NCBI RefSeq assembly: GCF_010728155.1 | Contig: NZ_AP022605.1 | Location: 558,001 to 622,000 of the forward strand | Source: Mycolicibacterium doricum | GTDB taxonomy: Bacteria > Actinomycetota > Actinomycetes > Mycobacteriales > Mycobacteriaceae | Direction of reading: 5' to 3' | DNA: 64,000 bases | Shown: positions 53,604 to 63,451 of the stretch, in pieces | Position numbering within the stretch: the first letter of the stretch is position 1 | Layout of the letters: each line of letters begins with the position of its first letter | Program-made: the position numbers and the translations under genes | Notes under the pieces: model-generated | What the model saw: the letters and a program-made list of their open reading frames with translations, nothing else | The model's database searches: none | What the model was told of the DNA's origin: nothing

Positions 53604-54065
53604 TCAGCCCTTGGTGATCGTGTTGTTGGAGCCGAGGTCTTCGATGTTCGGATCGCCGTCGGCGTAGGTGATCGTGTTGTTCAACCCGACGACCGAGATC
53701 TCCTTGTCGACCCGGTCGAAGGTGATCGTGTTGTCGGTGCCGCCGATGTTGACGTTCGCGCACGTCCCGGTCACCGTGATCGTGTTGTTGGAGCCGCCGA
53801 CGTTGAGCGACTTGCCGTCGGCGCAGTCCACCTCGGCGGTGGTCCCGACCGAGCCGTAGTTGATCGTGTTGCCGATTTCCACCTGCGCGCCCGACGAGCC
53901 CGCCGTCGCGGTCGGGGTATTGGTGTCGTCGCTTTCCGCACCGCAACCGGCGAGTGTGAATGCGGCCGCCGCGGCGAGGGCCGCGAACGCGGTACGGACC
54001 GGGGGATGGGCCGGCACCACGGCGGCTTCGGCCGTCAGGCAGCGGGTTACCGCGATAGATCGCAC
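53604..54065 (-). CDS. DUF3060 lipoprotein
   Basis: A 153-residue protein from GTG 54065, after an AAGGGATG ribosome site. A long signal sequence ends in the lipobox TLAGC with the lipid-carrying cysteine near residue 41. The mature part contains five copies of a short beta-turn motif (GNTINY, NNTITV, DNTITF, NNTITY, NNTITK), the DUF3060 pattern, which would form a small parallel beta-helix-like stack. It is presumably anchored outside the cytoplasmic membrane. Function unknown. Confidence 0.8.
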   Translation of the reverse strand: MRSIAVTRCLTAEAAVVPAHPPVRTAFAALAAAAAFTLAGCGAESDDTNTPTATAGSSGAQVEIGNTINYGSVGTTAEVDCADGKSLNVGGSNNTITVTGTCANVNIGGTDNTITFDRVDKEISVVGLNNTITYADGDPNIEDLGSNNTITKG

Positions 54066-54343
54066 CGTCGCATCCCTTCGTCGCGCTCACCTGATGGAAG
54101 CAGCGTACGTGGCCCGGCAAGGCCGCGGGGCCTTCTGCGGGTTCGGCGACTGGGGCGTGGTGCGCTCCGGTGGCTGAACCCGCCGGCCGCTGGGTGCCGT
54201 GGGTGGCAATGCGTCGGCCTGTCCGCGCAGCACGGCGCGGTCCCCGGACCCGGACCGCGACTACGAACGCCGCTTCGCCGGCGTGGGTGCTGACCTGCGC
54301 TGAGCGCCGGTCAGGGCACTGCGCGTCCCGGGTGCGACGACTT

Positions 54344-54372
54344 TTGGAGCGACGGGGCCATCCTGGTATTGT
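54344..54372 (+). promoter_or_regulatory. Predicted rpsL promoter
   Basis: TTGGAG (54344-54349), 17-bp spacer, TATTGT (54367-54372). Transcription would begin near 54379. The -10 equals that of rpoB. Confidence 0.55.
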
Positions 54373-54614
54373 GGGGGATCGTGCCTGGCCGTCGAGGCGC
54401 ATGCGACGGGGTGACAACCAGACAGCATGCCCACATGCCGGGCAAATTCGCATGTCTACCACGCAGCGGAATCGCTTCGAGGGGCGCGCGTGCGACACGC
54501 CCGGACGCGGGGGACGCGGCCGGGCCGTAACAGCAGTACAGAGACTTGAGTAGCACCGAAGAAGCAGTACAGACAAGCACCACAGACGAGAAGCACCAAC
54601 GTCAAGCAACGTCA

Positions 54615-54678
54615 AGCAACACAGTTCAAGAGCAACACAGTTCAAGAGCAACACAGTTCAAGAGCAACACAGTTCAAG
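54615..54678 (+). repeat. Four perfect 16-bp tandem repeats in the rpsL leader
   Basis: AGCAACACAGTTCAAG is repeated four times without change (54615, 54631, 54647, 54663), ending 19 bases before the rpsL ATG. Partial copies (CGTCAAGCAAC) precede it. The unit has no self-complementarity, so it should keep this part of the mRNA single-stranded. Confidence 0.95.
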
Positions 54679-54697
54679 AAACACAGGAAGCCGGTAC

Positions 54698-55072
54698 ATG
54701 CCAACCATCAACCAGCTGGTCCGCAAGGGTCGCCGCGACAAGATCGCCAAGGTGAAGACCGCGGCCCTCAAGGGCAGCCCGCAGCGCCGTGGCGTGTGCA
54801 CCCGCGTGTACACCACCACCCCGAAGAAGCCGAACTCGGCGCTTCGCAAGGTCGCGCGCGTGAAGCTGACCAGCCAGGTCGAGGTCACCGCATACATCCC
54901 CGGTGAGGGCCACAACCTGCAGGAGCACTCGATGGTGCTGGTGCGCGGTGGTCGTGTGAAAGACCTCCCCGGTGTGCGTTACAAGATCATCCGCGGTTCG
55001 CTCGACACCCAGGGTGTGAAGAACCGCAAGCAGGCGCGCAGCCGCTACGGCGCCAAGAAGGAGAAGAGCTGA
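54698..55072 (+). CDS. rpsL: 30S ribosomal protein S12
   Basis: The 124-residue S12 (uS12), which guards decoding in the A site. [13 protein letters not shown] contains K43, and [13 protein letters not shown] contains K88; both are the wild-type residues whose changes cause streptomycin resistance. It overlaps the start of rpsG by one base (TGATG). It heads the str operon rpsL-rpsG-fusA-tuf. Confidence 0.98.
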
Positions 55073-55542
55073 TGCCGCGCAAGGGCCCCGCACCCAAGCG
55101 TCCGCTGGTCAACGATCCGGTCTACGGGTCGCAGCTGGTCACCCAGTTGGTCAACAAAGTGCTGCTGGACGGGAAGAAATCGCTGGCCGAACGCATTGTC
55201 TATGGTGCGCTCGAACAGGCCCGCGACAAGACGGGCACCGATCCGGTGGTCACCCTCAAGCGCGCTCTCGACAACGTCAAGCCCGCCCTGGAGGTGCGCA
55301 GCCGCCGCGTCGGTGGCGCCACCTATCAGGTGCCGGTCGAGGTTCGCCCCGACCGTTCCGTGACGCTCGCCCTGCGGTGGCTGGTGAGCTTCTCGAAGGC
55401 GCGTCGGGAGAAGACCATGGTCGAGCGGCTGGCCAACGAGATCCTCGATGCCAGCAATGGCCTGGGTGCCGCGGTCAAACGGCGCGAGGACACCCACAAG
55501 ATGGCCGAGGCCAACCGCGCCTTCGCGCACTACCGCTGGTGA
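55072..55542 (+). CDS. rpsG: 30S ribosomal protein S7
   Basis: The 156-residue S7 (uS7), which nucleates the head of the 30S subunit. Typical segments are [40 protein letters not shown] and [20 protein letters not shown]. It is coupled to rpsL and followed 86 bp later by fusA. Confidence 0.98.
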   Translation: MPRKGPAPKRPLVNDPVYGSQLVTQLVNKVLLDGKKSLAERIVYGALEQARDKTGTDPVVTLKRALDNVKPALEVRSRRVGGATYQVPVEVRPDRSVTLALRWLVSFSKARREKTMVERLANEILDASNGLGAAVKRREDTHKMAEANRAFAHYRW

Positions 55543-55628
55543 TCACCGCGCCGGCGGCAGAGTAGCGGGCGGCGCGTGCGGTAGCGGCTGACAACAGCAA
55601 TCGAGCAAGCGAGAGTGGGAAGACTTCT

Positions 55629-57743
55629 GTGGCACAGAAGGACGTGTTGACCGACCTGAACAAGGTCCGCAACATCGGCATCATGGCGCACATCGACGCC
55701 GGTAAGACAACGACGACCGAGCGCATCCTCTACTACACCGGTATCAGCTACAAGATCGGTGAGGTCCACGATGGCGCCGCCACCATGGACTGGATGGAGC
55801 AGGAGCAGGAGCGGGGGATCACCATCACCTCCGCGGCCACGACGTGCTTCTGGAACGACAACCAGATCAACCTGATCGACACCCCCGGGCACGTCGACTT
55901 CACCGTCGAGGTGGAGCGCAGCCTGCGGGTGCTCGACGGCGCCGTCGCCGTCTTCGACGGCAAGGAAGGCGTGGAGCCGCAGTCCGAGCAGGTCTGGCGC
56001 CAGGCCGACAAGTACAACGTCCCGCGTATCTGCTTCGTCAACAAGATGGACAAGCTGGGCGCGGACTTCTACTTCTCCGTGCGCACCATGGAGGAGCGCC
56101 TGGGCGCCAACGTCATCCCGATCCAGCTGCCGATCGGCTCCGAAGGCGACTTCGCCGGCGTCGTCGACCTGGTCGAGATGAAGGCCAAGGTATGGAGCGC
56201 CGAGGCCAAGCTCGGGGAGAAGTACGACGTCCTGGAACTGTCGAGCCTCCCCTCGGACCTGCAGGAGCGTGCCGAGGAGTACCGGCTGAAGCTGATCGAG
56301 GCCGCCGCCGAGACCGACGAGGCGCTGCTGGAGAAATACCTGGGCGGCGAGGAACTCACCGTCGAGGAGATCAAGGGTGCGCTGCGCAAGCTGACGATCA
56401 GCTCCGAGGCCTACCTGGTGCTGTGCGGTAGCGCGTTTAAGAACAAGGGCGTGCAGCCGATGCTGGACGCGGTCATCGACTACCTGCCCTCCCCGCTGGA
56501 CGTCCCGCCTGCCGAAGGCCACCCGCCCGGCAAGGAGGACGAGGTGATCACGCGTAACCCGTCGGTCGACGAGCCGTTCTCGGCGCTGGCGTTCAAGGTC
56601 GCCACGCACCCGTTCTTCGGCAAGCTGACCTACGTCCGGGTGTACTCCGGCACCGTCGAGTCCGGCAGCCAGGTCATCAACGCCACCAAGGGCAAGAAGG
56701 AGCGGCTGGGCAAGCTGTTCCAGATGCACTCCAACAAGGAGAACCCGGTGGAGCGGGCCTCGGCCGGCCACATCTACGCCGTGATCGGGCTCAAGGACAC
56801 CACCACCGGTGACACCCTGAGCGATCCGAACCAGCAGATCGTGCTCGAGTCGATGACCTTCCCCGACCCGGTGATCGAGGTGGCCATCGAGCCCAAGACC
56901 AAGAGCGACCAGGAGAAGCTCGGCACGGCGATCCAGAAGCTCGCCGAAGAGGACCCGACGTTCAAGGTGCACCAGGACGACGAGACCGGCCAGACCGTCA
57001 TCGGCGGCATGGGCGAGCTGCACCTCGACATCCTGGTGGACCGGATGCGCCGGGAGTTCAAGGTCGAGGCCAACGTCGGCAAGCCGCAGGTCGCCTACCG
57101 CGAGACCATCCGCCGTCCGGTGGAGAAGGTCGAGTTCACCCACAAGAAGCAGACGGGTGGCTCGGGCCAGTTCGCGAAGGTCATCATCAACCTCGAGCCG
57201 TTCCACGGCGAGGACGGTGCCACCTACGAGTTCGAGAACAAGGTCACCGGTGGCCGCATCCCGCGCGAGTACATCCCGTCGGTGGATGCCGGTGCGCAGG
57301 ACGCCATGCAGTACGGCGTGCTCGCCGGCTACCCGCTGGTGAACATCAAGGTCACCCTGCTCGACGGCGCCTACCACGAGGTGGACTCGTCGGAGATGGC
57401 GTTCAAGGTCGCCGGTTCGCAGGCCTTGAAGAAGGCGGCGCAGGCGGCTCAGCCGGTGATCCTGGAGCCGATCATGGCCGTCGAGGTGACCACACCCGAG
57501 GACTACATGGGTGAAGTGATCGGCGATTTGAACTCCCGCCGTGGTCAGATCCAGGCCATGGAGGAGCGGGCCGGTGCGCGCGTCGTCAGGGCGCAAGTGC
57601 CGTTGTCGGAGATGTTCGGCTACGTCGGCGACCTTCGGTCGAAGACCCAGGGCCGGGCGAACTACTCCATGGTGTTCGACTCGTACGCCGAGGTTCCGGC
57701 GAATGTGTCGAAGGAGATCATCGCGAAGGCGACGGGTCAGTAG
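55629..57743 (+). CDS. fusA: Elongation factor G
   Basis: A 704-residue EF-G from GTG 55629. G-domain motifs: [19 protein letters not shown] (P-loop), [16 protein letters not shown] (switch II) and NKMDKLGAD. The C-terminus has the EF-G domain III-V sequences [20 protein letters not shown] and [20 protein letters not shown]. It moves tRNAs and mRNA through the ribosome. The last codons and stop are duplicated downstream (57801-57825). Confidence 0.98.
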   Translation: MAQKDVLTDLNKVRNIGIMAHIDAGKTTTTERILYYTGISYKIGEVHDGAATMDWMEQEQERGITITSAATTCFWNDNQINLIDTPGHVDFTVEVERSLRVLDGAVAVFDGKEGVEPQSEQVWRQADKYNVPRICFVNKMDKLGADFYFSVRTMEERLGANVIPIQLPIGSEGDFAGVVDLVEMKAKVWSAEAKLGEKYDVLELSSLPSDLQERAEEYRLKLIEAAAETDEALLEKYLGGEELTVEEIKGALRKLTISSEAYLVLCGSAFKNKGVQPMLDAVIDYLPSPLDVPPAEGHPPGKEDEVITRNPSVDEPFSALAFKVATHPFFGKLTYVRVYSGTVESGSQVINATKGKKERLGKLFQMHSNKENPVERASAGHIYAVIGLKDTTTGDTLSDPNQQIVLESMTFPDPVIEVAIEPKTKSDQEKLGTAIQKLAEEDPTFKVHQDDETGQTVIGGMGELHLDILVDRMRREFKVEANVGKPQVAYRETIRRPVEKVEFTHKKQTGGSGQFAKVIINLEPFHGEDGATYEFENKVTGGRIPREYIPSVDAGAQDAMQYGVLAGYPLVNIKVTLLDGAYHEVDSSEMAFKVAGSQALKKAAQAAQPVILEPIMAVEVTTPEDYMGEVIGDLNSRRGQIQAMEERAGARVVRAQVPLSEMFGYVGDLRSKTQGRANYSMVFDSYAEVPANVSKEIIAKATGQ

Positions 57744-57825
57744 AGCTCCGACGGCCGCTTGCGGCCGAGGCGCGCCACTGAGCCGAAGCCGAGCAATGAG
57801 CATCGCGAAGGCGACGGGCCAGTAG
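57719..57825 (+). repeat. Duplicated 3' end of fusA
   Basis: CATCGCGAAGGCGACGGGTCAGTAG at 57719-57743 (end of fusA with its stop) recurs at 57801-57825 with one difference (C for T). The 57 bp between are unrelated. The second copy has no protein role now. Confidence 0.9.
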
Positions 57826-57921
57826 CCTGACCGGGGCCTTCGGGCCGCACAACTGAACAAACCATCCTTGCTCTACATACCTGCAGTAACAGAGCACCAA
57901 CAAGTCCAGGAGGACACAGAA

Positions 57922-59112
57922 GTGGCGAAGGCGAAGTTCGAGCGGACGAAGCCGCACGTCAACATCGGGACCATCGGTCACGTTGACCACGGCAAGACCA
58001 CGCTGACCGCAGCAATCACCAAGGTTCTGCACGACAAGTACCCCGAGTTGAACGAGTCGCGCGCATTCGACCAGATCGACAATGCGCCTGAGGAGCGTCA
58101 GCGCGGCATCACGATCAACATCTCCCACGTGGAGTACCAGACCGAGAAGCGTCACTACGCGCACGTCGACGCCCCCGGTCACGCTGACTACATCAAGAAC
58201 ATGATCACCGGTGCCGCCCAGATGGACGGCGCGATCCTGGTGGTCGCCGCCACCGACGGCCCGATGCCGCAGACCCGTGAGCACGTGCTGCTGGCCCGCC
58301 AGGTCGGCGTCCCCTACATCCTGGTGGCGCTGAACAAGGCCGACGCGGTCGACGACGAGGAGCTCATCGAGCTCGTCGAGATGGAGGTCCGCGAACTGCT
58401 GGCCGCCCAGGACTTCGACGAGGACGCCCCGGTGGTGCGTGTCTCGGCGCTCAAGGCGCTCGAGGGCGACGAGAAATGGGTCAAGTCCGTCGAGGAGCTC
58501 ATGGACGCGGTCGACGAGTCGATCCCGGACCCGGTGCGCGACACCGACCGTCCGTTCCTGATGCCCGTCGAGGACGTCTTCACGATCACCGGCCGCGGCA
58601 CCGTGGTCACCGGTCGTGTGGAGCGCGGCGTGGTCAACGTGAACGAGGAAGTCGAGATCGTCGGCATCCGCCCCGGCACCACCAAGACCACGGTCACCGG
58701 TGTCGAGATGTTCCGCAAGCTGCTCGACCAGGGTCAGGCCGGCGACAACGTCGGTCTGCTGCTGCGCGGTATCAAGCGTGAGGACGTCGAGCGCGGCCAG
58801 GTCGTGGTCAAGCCCGGCACCACCACCCCGCACACCGAGTTCGACGGCCAGGTCTACATCCTGTCCAAGGACGAGGGTGGCCGCCACACGCCGTTCTTCA
58901 ACAACTACCGTCCGCAGTTCTACTTCCGGACCACCGACGTGACCGGCGTGGTGACCCTGCCCGAGGGCACCGAGATGGTGATGCCCGGTGACAACACCGA
59001 CATCTCCGTCAAGCTGATCCAGCCCGTCGCCATGGACGAGGGCCTGCGGTTCGCCATCCGTGAGGGTGGCCGCACCGTCGGCGCCGGCCGCGTGACGAAG
59101 ATCCACAAGTAA
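57922..59112 (+). CDS. tuf: Elongation factor Tu
   Basis: A 396-residue EF-Tu from GTG 57922, preceded by AGGAGG. GTPase motifs are [22 protein letters not shown] and [14 protein letters not shown]. It carries aminoacyl-tRNA to the ribosome. A strong hairpin follows. This is the usual last gene of the str operon. Confidence 0.98.
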   Translation: MAKAKFERTKPHVNIGTIGHVDHGKTTLTAAITKVLHDKYPELNESRAFDQIDNAPEERQRGITINISHVEYQTEKRHYAHVDAPGHADYIKNMITGAAQMDGAILVVAATDGPMPQTREHVLLARQVGVPYILVALNKADAVDDEELIELVEMEVRELLAAQDFDEDAPVVRVSALKALEGDEKWVKSVEELMDAVDESIPDPVRDTDRPFLMPVEDVFTITGRGTVVTGRVERGVVNVNEEVEIVGIRPGTTKTTVTGVEMFRKLLDQGQAGDNVGLLLRGIKREDVERGQVVVKPGTTTPHTEFDGQVYILSKDEGGRHTPFFNNYRPQFYFRTTDVTGVVTLPEGTEMVMPGDNTDISVKLIQPVAMDEGLRFAIREGGRTVGAGRVTKIHK

Positions 59113-59123
59113 GACCAGTACGC

Positions 59124-59160
59124 CGAAGCGGCGCTCACCTGTTTGGTGGGCGCCGCTTCG
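59124..59160 (+). terminator. Terminator after tuf
   Basis: CGAAGCGGCGCTCACC pairs with GGTGGGCGCCGCTTCG (one mismatch) around a 5-base loop, 12 bp after the tuf stop. It closes the str operon. Confidence 0.85.
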
Positions 59161-59303
59161 CGTTGTCTGCGGGGCGCGCCCAAACGAACAAATGGGCGCG
59201 GAAGTACGAGTGGATGTCGCCATTTCGTCGATCTCGGCGTACGGGCGCGATCACCGACGCCGAGTGCACCGCGAAACCTCAGCAGATCATCGAAGCCCCG
59301 TAG

Positions 59304-60137
59304 TCAGGGCCCGGGAACCACCAGCACCGGACGGTGCGCCGCGCGCAACGTCGCCCGGGCGACGCTGCCGAGCAGCACCTGGCACATCGCGGACTGGCCG
59401 CGCGAACCCACCACGATCGCCGACGCCCTACGGTGCGCGGCCAAGCCGGTCAACGCGTCGGCGACGAGGTGCTCCCCGGCACCCGCCGGTGCGTCGACGT
59501 GTTCGGCCGCCAAGCCTTCGGGCGGCGTCTCGGTGATGCCCTGCCCGACGGACACCACGACGATCTCGCGGTCGGGGAAAAGGTGTTGGGCGGCCGCCAG
59601 CGCGGTGCGGGCCCCACCGGATCCGTCCCACCCGACGACCACGGGCCCTTCGGTCAGCGCGTCGTACTCCTGGGTCAGCATGGGTGCCGGCGCCACTAGC
59701 GTCGGCCGTGAGGCGTAGTGCACGGCCATGTCCGACACACTGCCCATCAGAGCCTGCGCACCGCCGAGCCCGCGTGAACCGACCAGGACCAGATCGGCCG
59801 AGACCTGCTCGGCCAGCTGCGCGAGCACCAAACCCTCACCGCCCCAGGACCTCTTCACCAGCGGTTCGGCGTCCAGGCCGGCGGCCCGGGCGAGGGTGGT
59901 GCCGGCCGCCGCGATGCGCTGGGCCTCGCGTTCACCCTCCAGCTCCGTGCGCTCGACCAGTTCGCTGGCGCTACCCACGACGGCTCGCAGGCGTCGGCGC
60001 AGCGGCTCGCTGGCGAACGGTGGCGTCCACAGCTGCGCCACCCAGGCGTGCGCCCGAGGCAGCAGGCGTCCGCCCACCTCGATCGCCGCGGTGGCGGCGG
60101 GTGAACCGTCGTATCCGATCAGCACGCCGAGCGGCAT
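59304..60137 (-). CDS. Two-domain universal stress protein
   Basis: A 277-residue protein with two tandem USP domains. Each ends in an ATP-binding pattern G-2x-G-9x-G-S: VGSRGLGGAQALMGSVSDMA in the first, VGSRGQSAMCQVLLGSVARA in the second; GYDGSPAA and GWDGSGGA are the domain starts. ATG 60137 has AGGGAGG upstream. Such proteins are often induced by hypoxia in mycobacteria, though no DosR site was looked for in detail. Confidence 0.9.
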   Translation of the reverse strand: MPLGVLIGYDGSPAATAAIEVGGRLLPRAHAWVAQLWTPPFASEPLRRRLRAVVGSASELVERTELEGEREAQRIAAAGTTLARAAGLDAEPLVKRSWGGEGLVLAQLAEQVSADLVLVGSRGLGGAQALMGSVSDMAVHYASRPTLVAPAPMLTQEYDALTEGPVVVGWDGSGGARTALAAAQHLFPDREIVVVSVGQGITETPPEGLAAEHVDAPAGAGEHLVADALTGLAAHRRASAIVVGSRGQSAMCQVLLGSVARATLRAAHRPVLVVPGP

Positions 60138-60399
60138 GGGGAACCTCCCTTGATTCCGACCGATCGTATGCGCCACGGGCCCAGCCGTCACGCAAGGTTG
60201 CCGGAACGCGTTGCAGTTCCGCTGTCGGCCTTTCGCAGTGGCGATCGAAAGCAGCGCCGGTCAGCGCAGTTGACGGCCCGCTGGCCGGTGGAGCCGGGTT
60301 GGCGTCGCTGTCGAACCTCATCGGAGCGGGCGCTGCCCTGAGTCAGCCGAATCACAGGGTGGCGTACCGATGCGGCGACCCATCGTGTACAACCACCAG

Positions 60400-61590
60400 G
60401 TGAGCACTTCAGGAGGCATCGTCATCGTCGGCGGCGGTCTCGCAGCGGCCCGCACGGCCGAGCAGCTGCGGCGTTCGAATTATCCGGGACCGGTCACCAT
60501 CGTCAGCGAGGAGGACCACCTGCCGTACGACCGGCCGCCCCTGTCGAAGGAAGTGCTGCGCAGTGAGACCGACGACGTCACGCTCAAGCCTGCGGAGTTC
60601 TACCGGGAGAAGGACATCACCGTGCTGCTCGGCACCGGTGCGGCCACCGTCGACACCGCAGGCCGAAAGATCACGCTGACCGACGGCCGCGAGATCGGCT
60701 ACGACGAACTGGTGATCGCGACCGGACTCGTGCCCAAGCGGATTCCGTCCTTCCCCGACCTCACCGGCATCCACGTCCTGCGCAACTTCGACCAGAGCTT
60801 GAAGCTACGGCAAGAGGCCGGATCCGCGCGGCGGGCGGTGGTGATCGGCGCTGGGTTCATCGGCTGCGAGGTCGCGGCGAGCCTGCGCAAACTCGGCGTC
60901 GAGGTGGTCCTGGTCGAACCGCAGCCTGCTCCGCTGGCGTCGGTGCTCGGCCGGCAGATCGGTGGACTCGTCGCCCGGCTCCACCGCGCCGAAGGCGTCG
61001 ACGTGCGCTGCGGTGTCGGTGTCGCCGAGGTCAAGGGGCAGGACGTCGACGGGCAACAGAAGGTGCGGTCGGTGGTGCTGTCCGACGGCACCGAGGTCCA
61101 GGCCGACATCGTGGTGGTCGGCATCGGCTCCCGCCCAGCCACCGACTGGCTCGAGGGCAGCGGTATCGCGCTGGACAACGGTGTGGTGTGTGACGCCGAG
61201 GGACGCTCGAGCGCACCGCACGTCTGGGCCATCGGCGACGTGGCGTCGTGGCGCGACACCGTCGGGAACCAAGTGCGCGTGGAACACTGGAGCAACGTCG
61301 CCGACCAGGCGCGGGTGCTGGTGCCCGCGATGCTCGGCCAGGGGGTCCCCGGCGTCGTCTCGGTGCCGTACTTCTGGAGCGACCAGTACGACGTGAAGAT
61401 CCAGTGCCTCGGCAAGCCGGAGGCCGACGACACCGTGCACATCGTCGAGGACGACGGCCGCAAGTTCCTGGCGTACTACGAACGCGACGGCGTGGTGGCC
61501 GGCGTGGTCGGCGGTGGCATGCCCGCCAAGGTCATGAAGACCCGTAGCAAGATCGCCAACAGCGCGCCGATCGCCGAGGTTCTCGGCTGA
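60400..61590 (+). CDS. FAD-dependent ferredoxin reductase-like protein (Rv0688-like)
   Basis: A 396-residue FAD/NAD(P)-binding oxidoreductase. FAD motif GGIVIVGGGLAAARTAEQLR at the N-terminus, NAD(P) motif VVIGAGFIGCEVAASLRKLG near residue 145, then VWAIGDVASW. It would pass electrons from NADH to a ferredoxin, for example one feeding a P450 or a mycofactocin-dependent reaction. GTG 60400 was chosen; ATG 60370 is possible. M. tuberculosis has Rv0688 at this position. Confidence 0.88.
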   Translation: MSTSGGIVIVGGGLAAARTAEQLRRSNYPGPVTIVSEEDHLPYDRPPLSKEVLRSETDDVTLKPAEFYREKDITVLLGTGAATVDTAGRKITLTDGREIGYDELVIATGLVPKRIPSFPDLTGIHVLRNFDQSLKLRQEAGSARRAVVIGAGFIGCEVAASLRKLGVEVVLVEPQPAPLASVLGRQIGGLVARLHRAEGVDVRCGVGVAEVKGQDVDGQQKVRSVVLSDGTEVQADIVVVGIGSRPATDWLEGSGIALDNGVVCDAEGRSSAPHVWAIGDVASWRDTVGNQVRVEHWSNVADQARVLVPAMLGQGVPGVVSVPYFWSDQYDVKIQCLGKPEADDTVHIVEDDGRKFLAYYERDGVVAGVVGGGMPAKVMKTRSKIANSAPIAEVLG

Positions 61591-61600
61591 GTCCCCAAAT

Positions 61601-61636
61601 ATCAGAACTGGCCGAGATATCAGAACTGGCCGAGGT
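61601..61636. repeat. Tandem 18-bp duplication at a gene end
   Basis: ATCAGAACTGGCCGAGAT (61601-61618) is followed by ATCAGAACTGGCCGAGGT (61619-61636). It repeats the last codons and stop of the minus-strand VOC gene (LGQF, stop) beyond its end. Confidence 0.9.
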
Positions 61637-62891
61637 AGAAGCGGGCGCCCTGGTCGTCGACGCATTCGGCCATCAACCCGTAGGGCTGGCGGTGCGGTTG
61701 CTGCAAAACCGAACCGCCAGCCTCCCGGACCCGTCGCACCGCATCGTCGACATCGGCCACGGTCCACATCGGCACGGTCGCCGAGCGCGCGCTGCCGCCC
61801 GCCACCCCGGCCATGGGATGGCTCTCGTTCACCTGCCAGCCGTCGGCGATGCGACCCGGGTCGAAGGTCCAGGACAGCACCCGGCCGTAGAACTCCCGGA
61901 ACAGTGCGGAGTCGCCCACCTCGTAGGTGATGTAGGACAGGGCACCTGGTCCGGTGCCGTTGAGCGCGGGGCGCGGCGTCGGCCGTGACGGCGTGAACAC
62001 CGCGAACCGGTTGCCCAGCGGATCGGTGGCGTCCTGTGTCGTCCCGAAGTCGTGTCCGGTTGTCTCGCCCAGGGTTCCGCCCGCGGCGACGATCGACTGC
62101 CGTGCGCGGTCGAGGTCGTCAACGGCGTAGCAGCAGAACAGCGTGGCGGGTCCGTCGCCGGCGAAGATCCCGGTGGGCAGGGCGGTGTTGGTGACCTCGT
62201 GGGTGGCCGCATCGTAGGTCCAGCCCAGGACGTGGCCGTAGAACGCGGCGGCCCGCTCGGTGTCGCGGGTCCACAGCGACACGTAACCGACGTCGCCGTG
62301 CCGGATCGGTGTGCCGGCACCGGTGACGGGGCCCGACAACATCCAGCGGTGCCCGAACGGGTCGATGATCGCCGCGGTGCGTGACCCGTGGGCGTCGTAC
62401 GGTTCGCGCTGGACGTGGGCGCCGTGGTCGTGGGCCCGCCGCAACGCCGCGTCGGTGTCGGCCACCTGAAGCAGCAGGCTGACCGAGACATGTTCGGGGG
62501 CAGGCGCTTTCAGTCCGAGTTCGGGGAACTCGTCGGCCAGGTACAGCACGCCGCCGGACAGGGTGAGTTCGGCGTGGCCGATGCGGCCGTCGTCCATCAT
62601 CATCGGTTCACCGGCCGGCGTCGCGCCCAGTGCGTCGACGTACCAGTCGATGGCCGCGCGCGCGTCTGCGACGGCAAGGTACGGCAGCGCCGCGGGGCGC
62701 GCAACCACGGCGGCCAGTGCGGTATCGGTTCGGCTCATCTCGACTCCTTCGGTGTGATCGGGTTCGGTGTGATCGGGCAACCTGAGCGCCGACTGCAGGC
62801 GAGCGCGCAACCGTGCAGCGAACGCCGGGTCGGGAGGGACCGGAAGGTCGTCACCGTGCAGCACCCACAGCGGATCCGTGTGGTCGTTCAC
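61620..62891 (-). CDS. Multi-domain VOC (glyoxalase-fold) protein
   Basis: A 423-residue protein from GTG 62891, coupled to the sigma-factor stop (GTGA). An N-terminal segment of about 65 residues (DPLWVLHGDDLPVPPDPAFA) precedes three VOC domains, starting near YLAVADARAAIDWYVDALGA, GDVGYVSLWTRDTERAAAFY and ALSYITYEVGDSALFREFYG. Each half-site has the beta-alpha-beta-beta-beta pattern of glyoxalase/dioxygenase proteins. With an ECF sigma factor gene upstream, a role in detoxification is plausible but not shown. Confidence 0.8.
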   Translation of the reverse strand: MNDHTDPLWVLHGDDLPVPPDPAFAARLRARLQSALRLPDHTEPDHTEGVEMSRTDTALAAVVARPAALPYLAVADARAAIDWYVDALGATPAGEPMMMDDGRIGHAELTLSGGVLYLADEFPELGLKAPAPEHVSVSLLLQVADTDAALRRAHDHGAHVQREPYDAHGSRTAAIIDPFGHRWMLSGPVTGAGTPIRHGDVGYVSLWTRDTERAAAFYGHVLGWTYDAATHEVTNTALPTGIFAGDGPATLFCCYAVDDLDRARQSIVAAGGTLGETTGHDFGTTQDATDPLGNRFAVFTPSRPTPRPALNGTGPGALSYITYEVGDSALFREFYGRVLSWTFDPGRIADGWQVNESHPMAGVAGGSARSATVPMWTVADVDDAVRRVREAGGSVLQQPHRQPYGLMAECVDDQGARFYLGQF

Positions 62892-63412
62892 GGCCTGCCT
62901 CCTTCCGGGTAGTGCGAGCGAAATGCGCGACGGGCCCGCGTCAGCAGCGCCTCGGTGGCGTGCACTGTCCGGCCGATGAGCTCGGCGCATTCGGGGACCG
63001 AACAGCCGTCGAGGTAGCGCAGCGCGAGCACGGTCCGGTGGTGTTCGGGCAGTTGTGCCAGCACGCTTTCGGCGACGATCCGGTCCAGTTCGGCGTCCCA
63101 GCCGTCGACGGGCTCACCGGGTTCGGGCAGGTCGGCGACCGCAACGGCGTGCCGGTGGGATCCACGGCGGTAGTGGTCGGCCAGTTTGTGTCGGGCCACC
63201 CCGATCAGCCACGGCACGCTGATCGGCACGGATGCGCCCCGCCGGGCAGCGTCCATCGCCGCCAGGAAGGTCTCTGACGTCAGGTCCTCGGCGGTTCCGC
63301 GGTCCGGACAGCGCCTGACGAAGTAGCCGTACACCGTCGGCAGGGCGTCGTCGTAGAGCGCCAGCAGAGCCCGCGAAGCGTCTTCACCATCCGGTTCGGC
63401 GCTCACACCCAT
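62888..63412 (-). CDS. ECF-type sigma factor
   Basis: A 174-residue sigma-70 family factor. Region 2 lies in ALYDDALPTVYGYFVRRCPD and DRGTAEDLTSETFLAAMDAA, with VPWLIGVARHKLADHYRR for the -10 contact; region 4 is LALRYLDGCSVPECAELIGR and HATEALLTRARRAFR. No separate anti-sigma gene is adjacent. The coupled VOC gene is the likely first target or partner. Confidence 0.85.
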   Translation of the reverse strand: MGVSAEPDGEDASRALLALYDDALPTVYGYFVRRCPDRGTAEDLTSETFLAAMDAARRGASVPISVPWLIGVARHKLADHYRRGSHRHAVAVADLPEPGEPVDGWDAELDRIVAESVLAQLPEHHRTVLALRYLDGCSVPECAELIGRTVHATEALLTRARRAFRSHYPEGGRP

Positions 63413-63451
63413 ATCGTCGCCGTTGCGGCCCGAACTCCGACGCCGATATTG

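Larger units (their letters stand above)
54066..54697 (+). other. Long gene-free region before rpsL
   Basis: About 630 bp. The first half has no recognisable gene. A promoter lies at 54344-54372 and gives a leader of about 320 nt that ends in four copies of a 16-base repeat. The leader is poor in T and rich in A and C in its last third, so it should be little structured. Confidence 0.5.

Noticed and set aside
54615..54678. CRISPR-like array
   Set aside because: Units are directly adjacent without spacers and lie in an mRNA leader.
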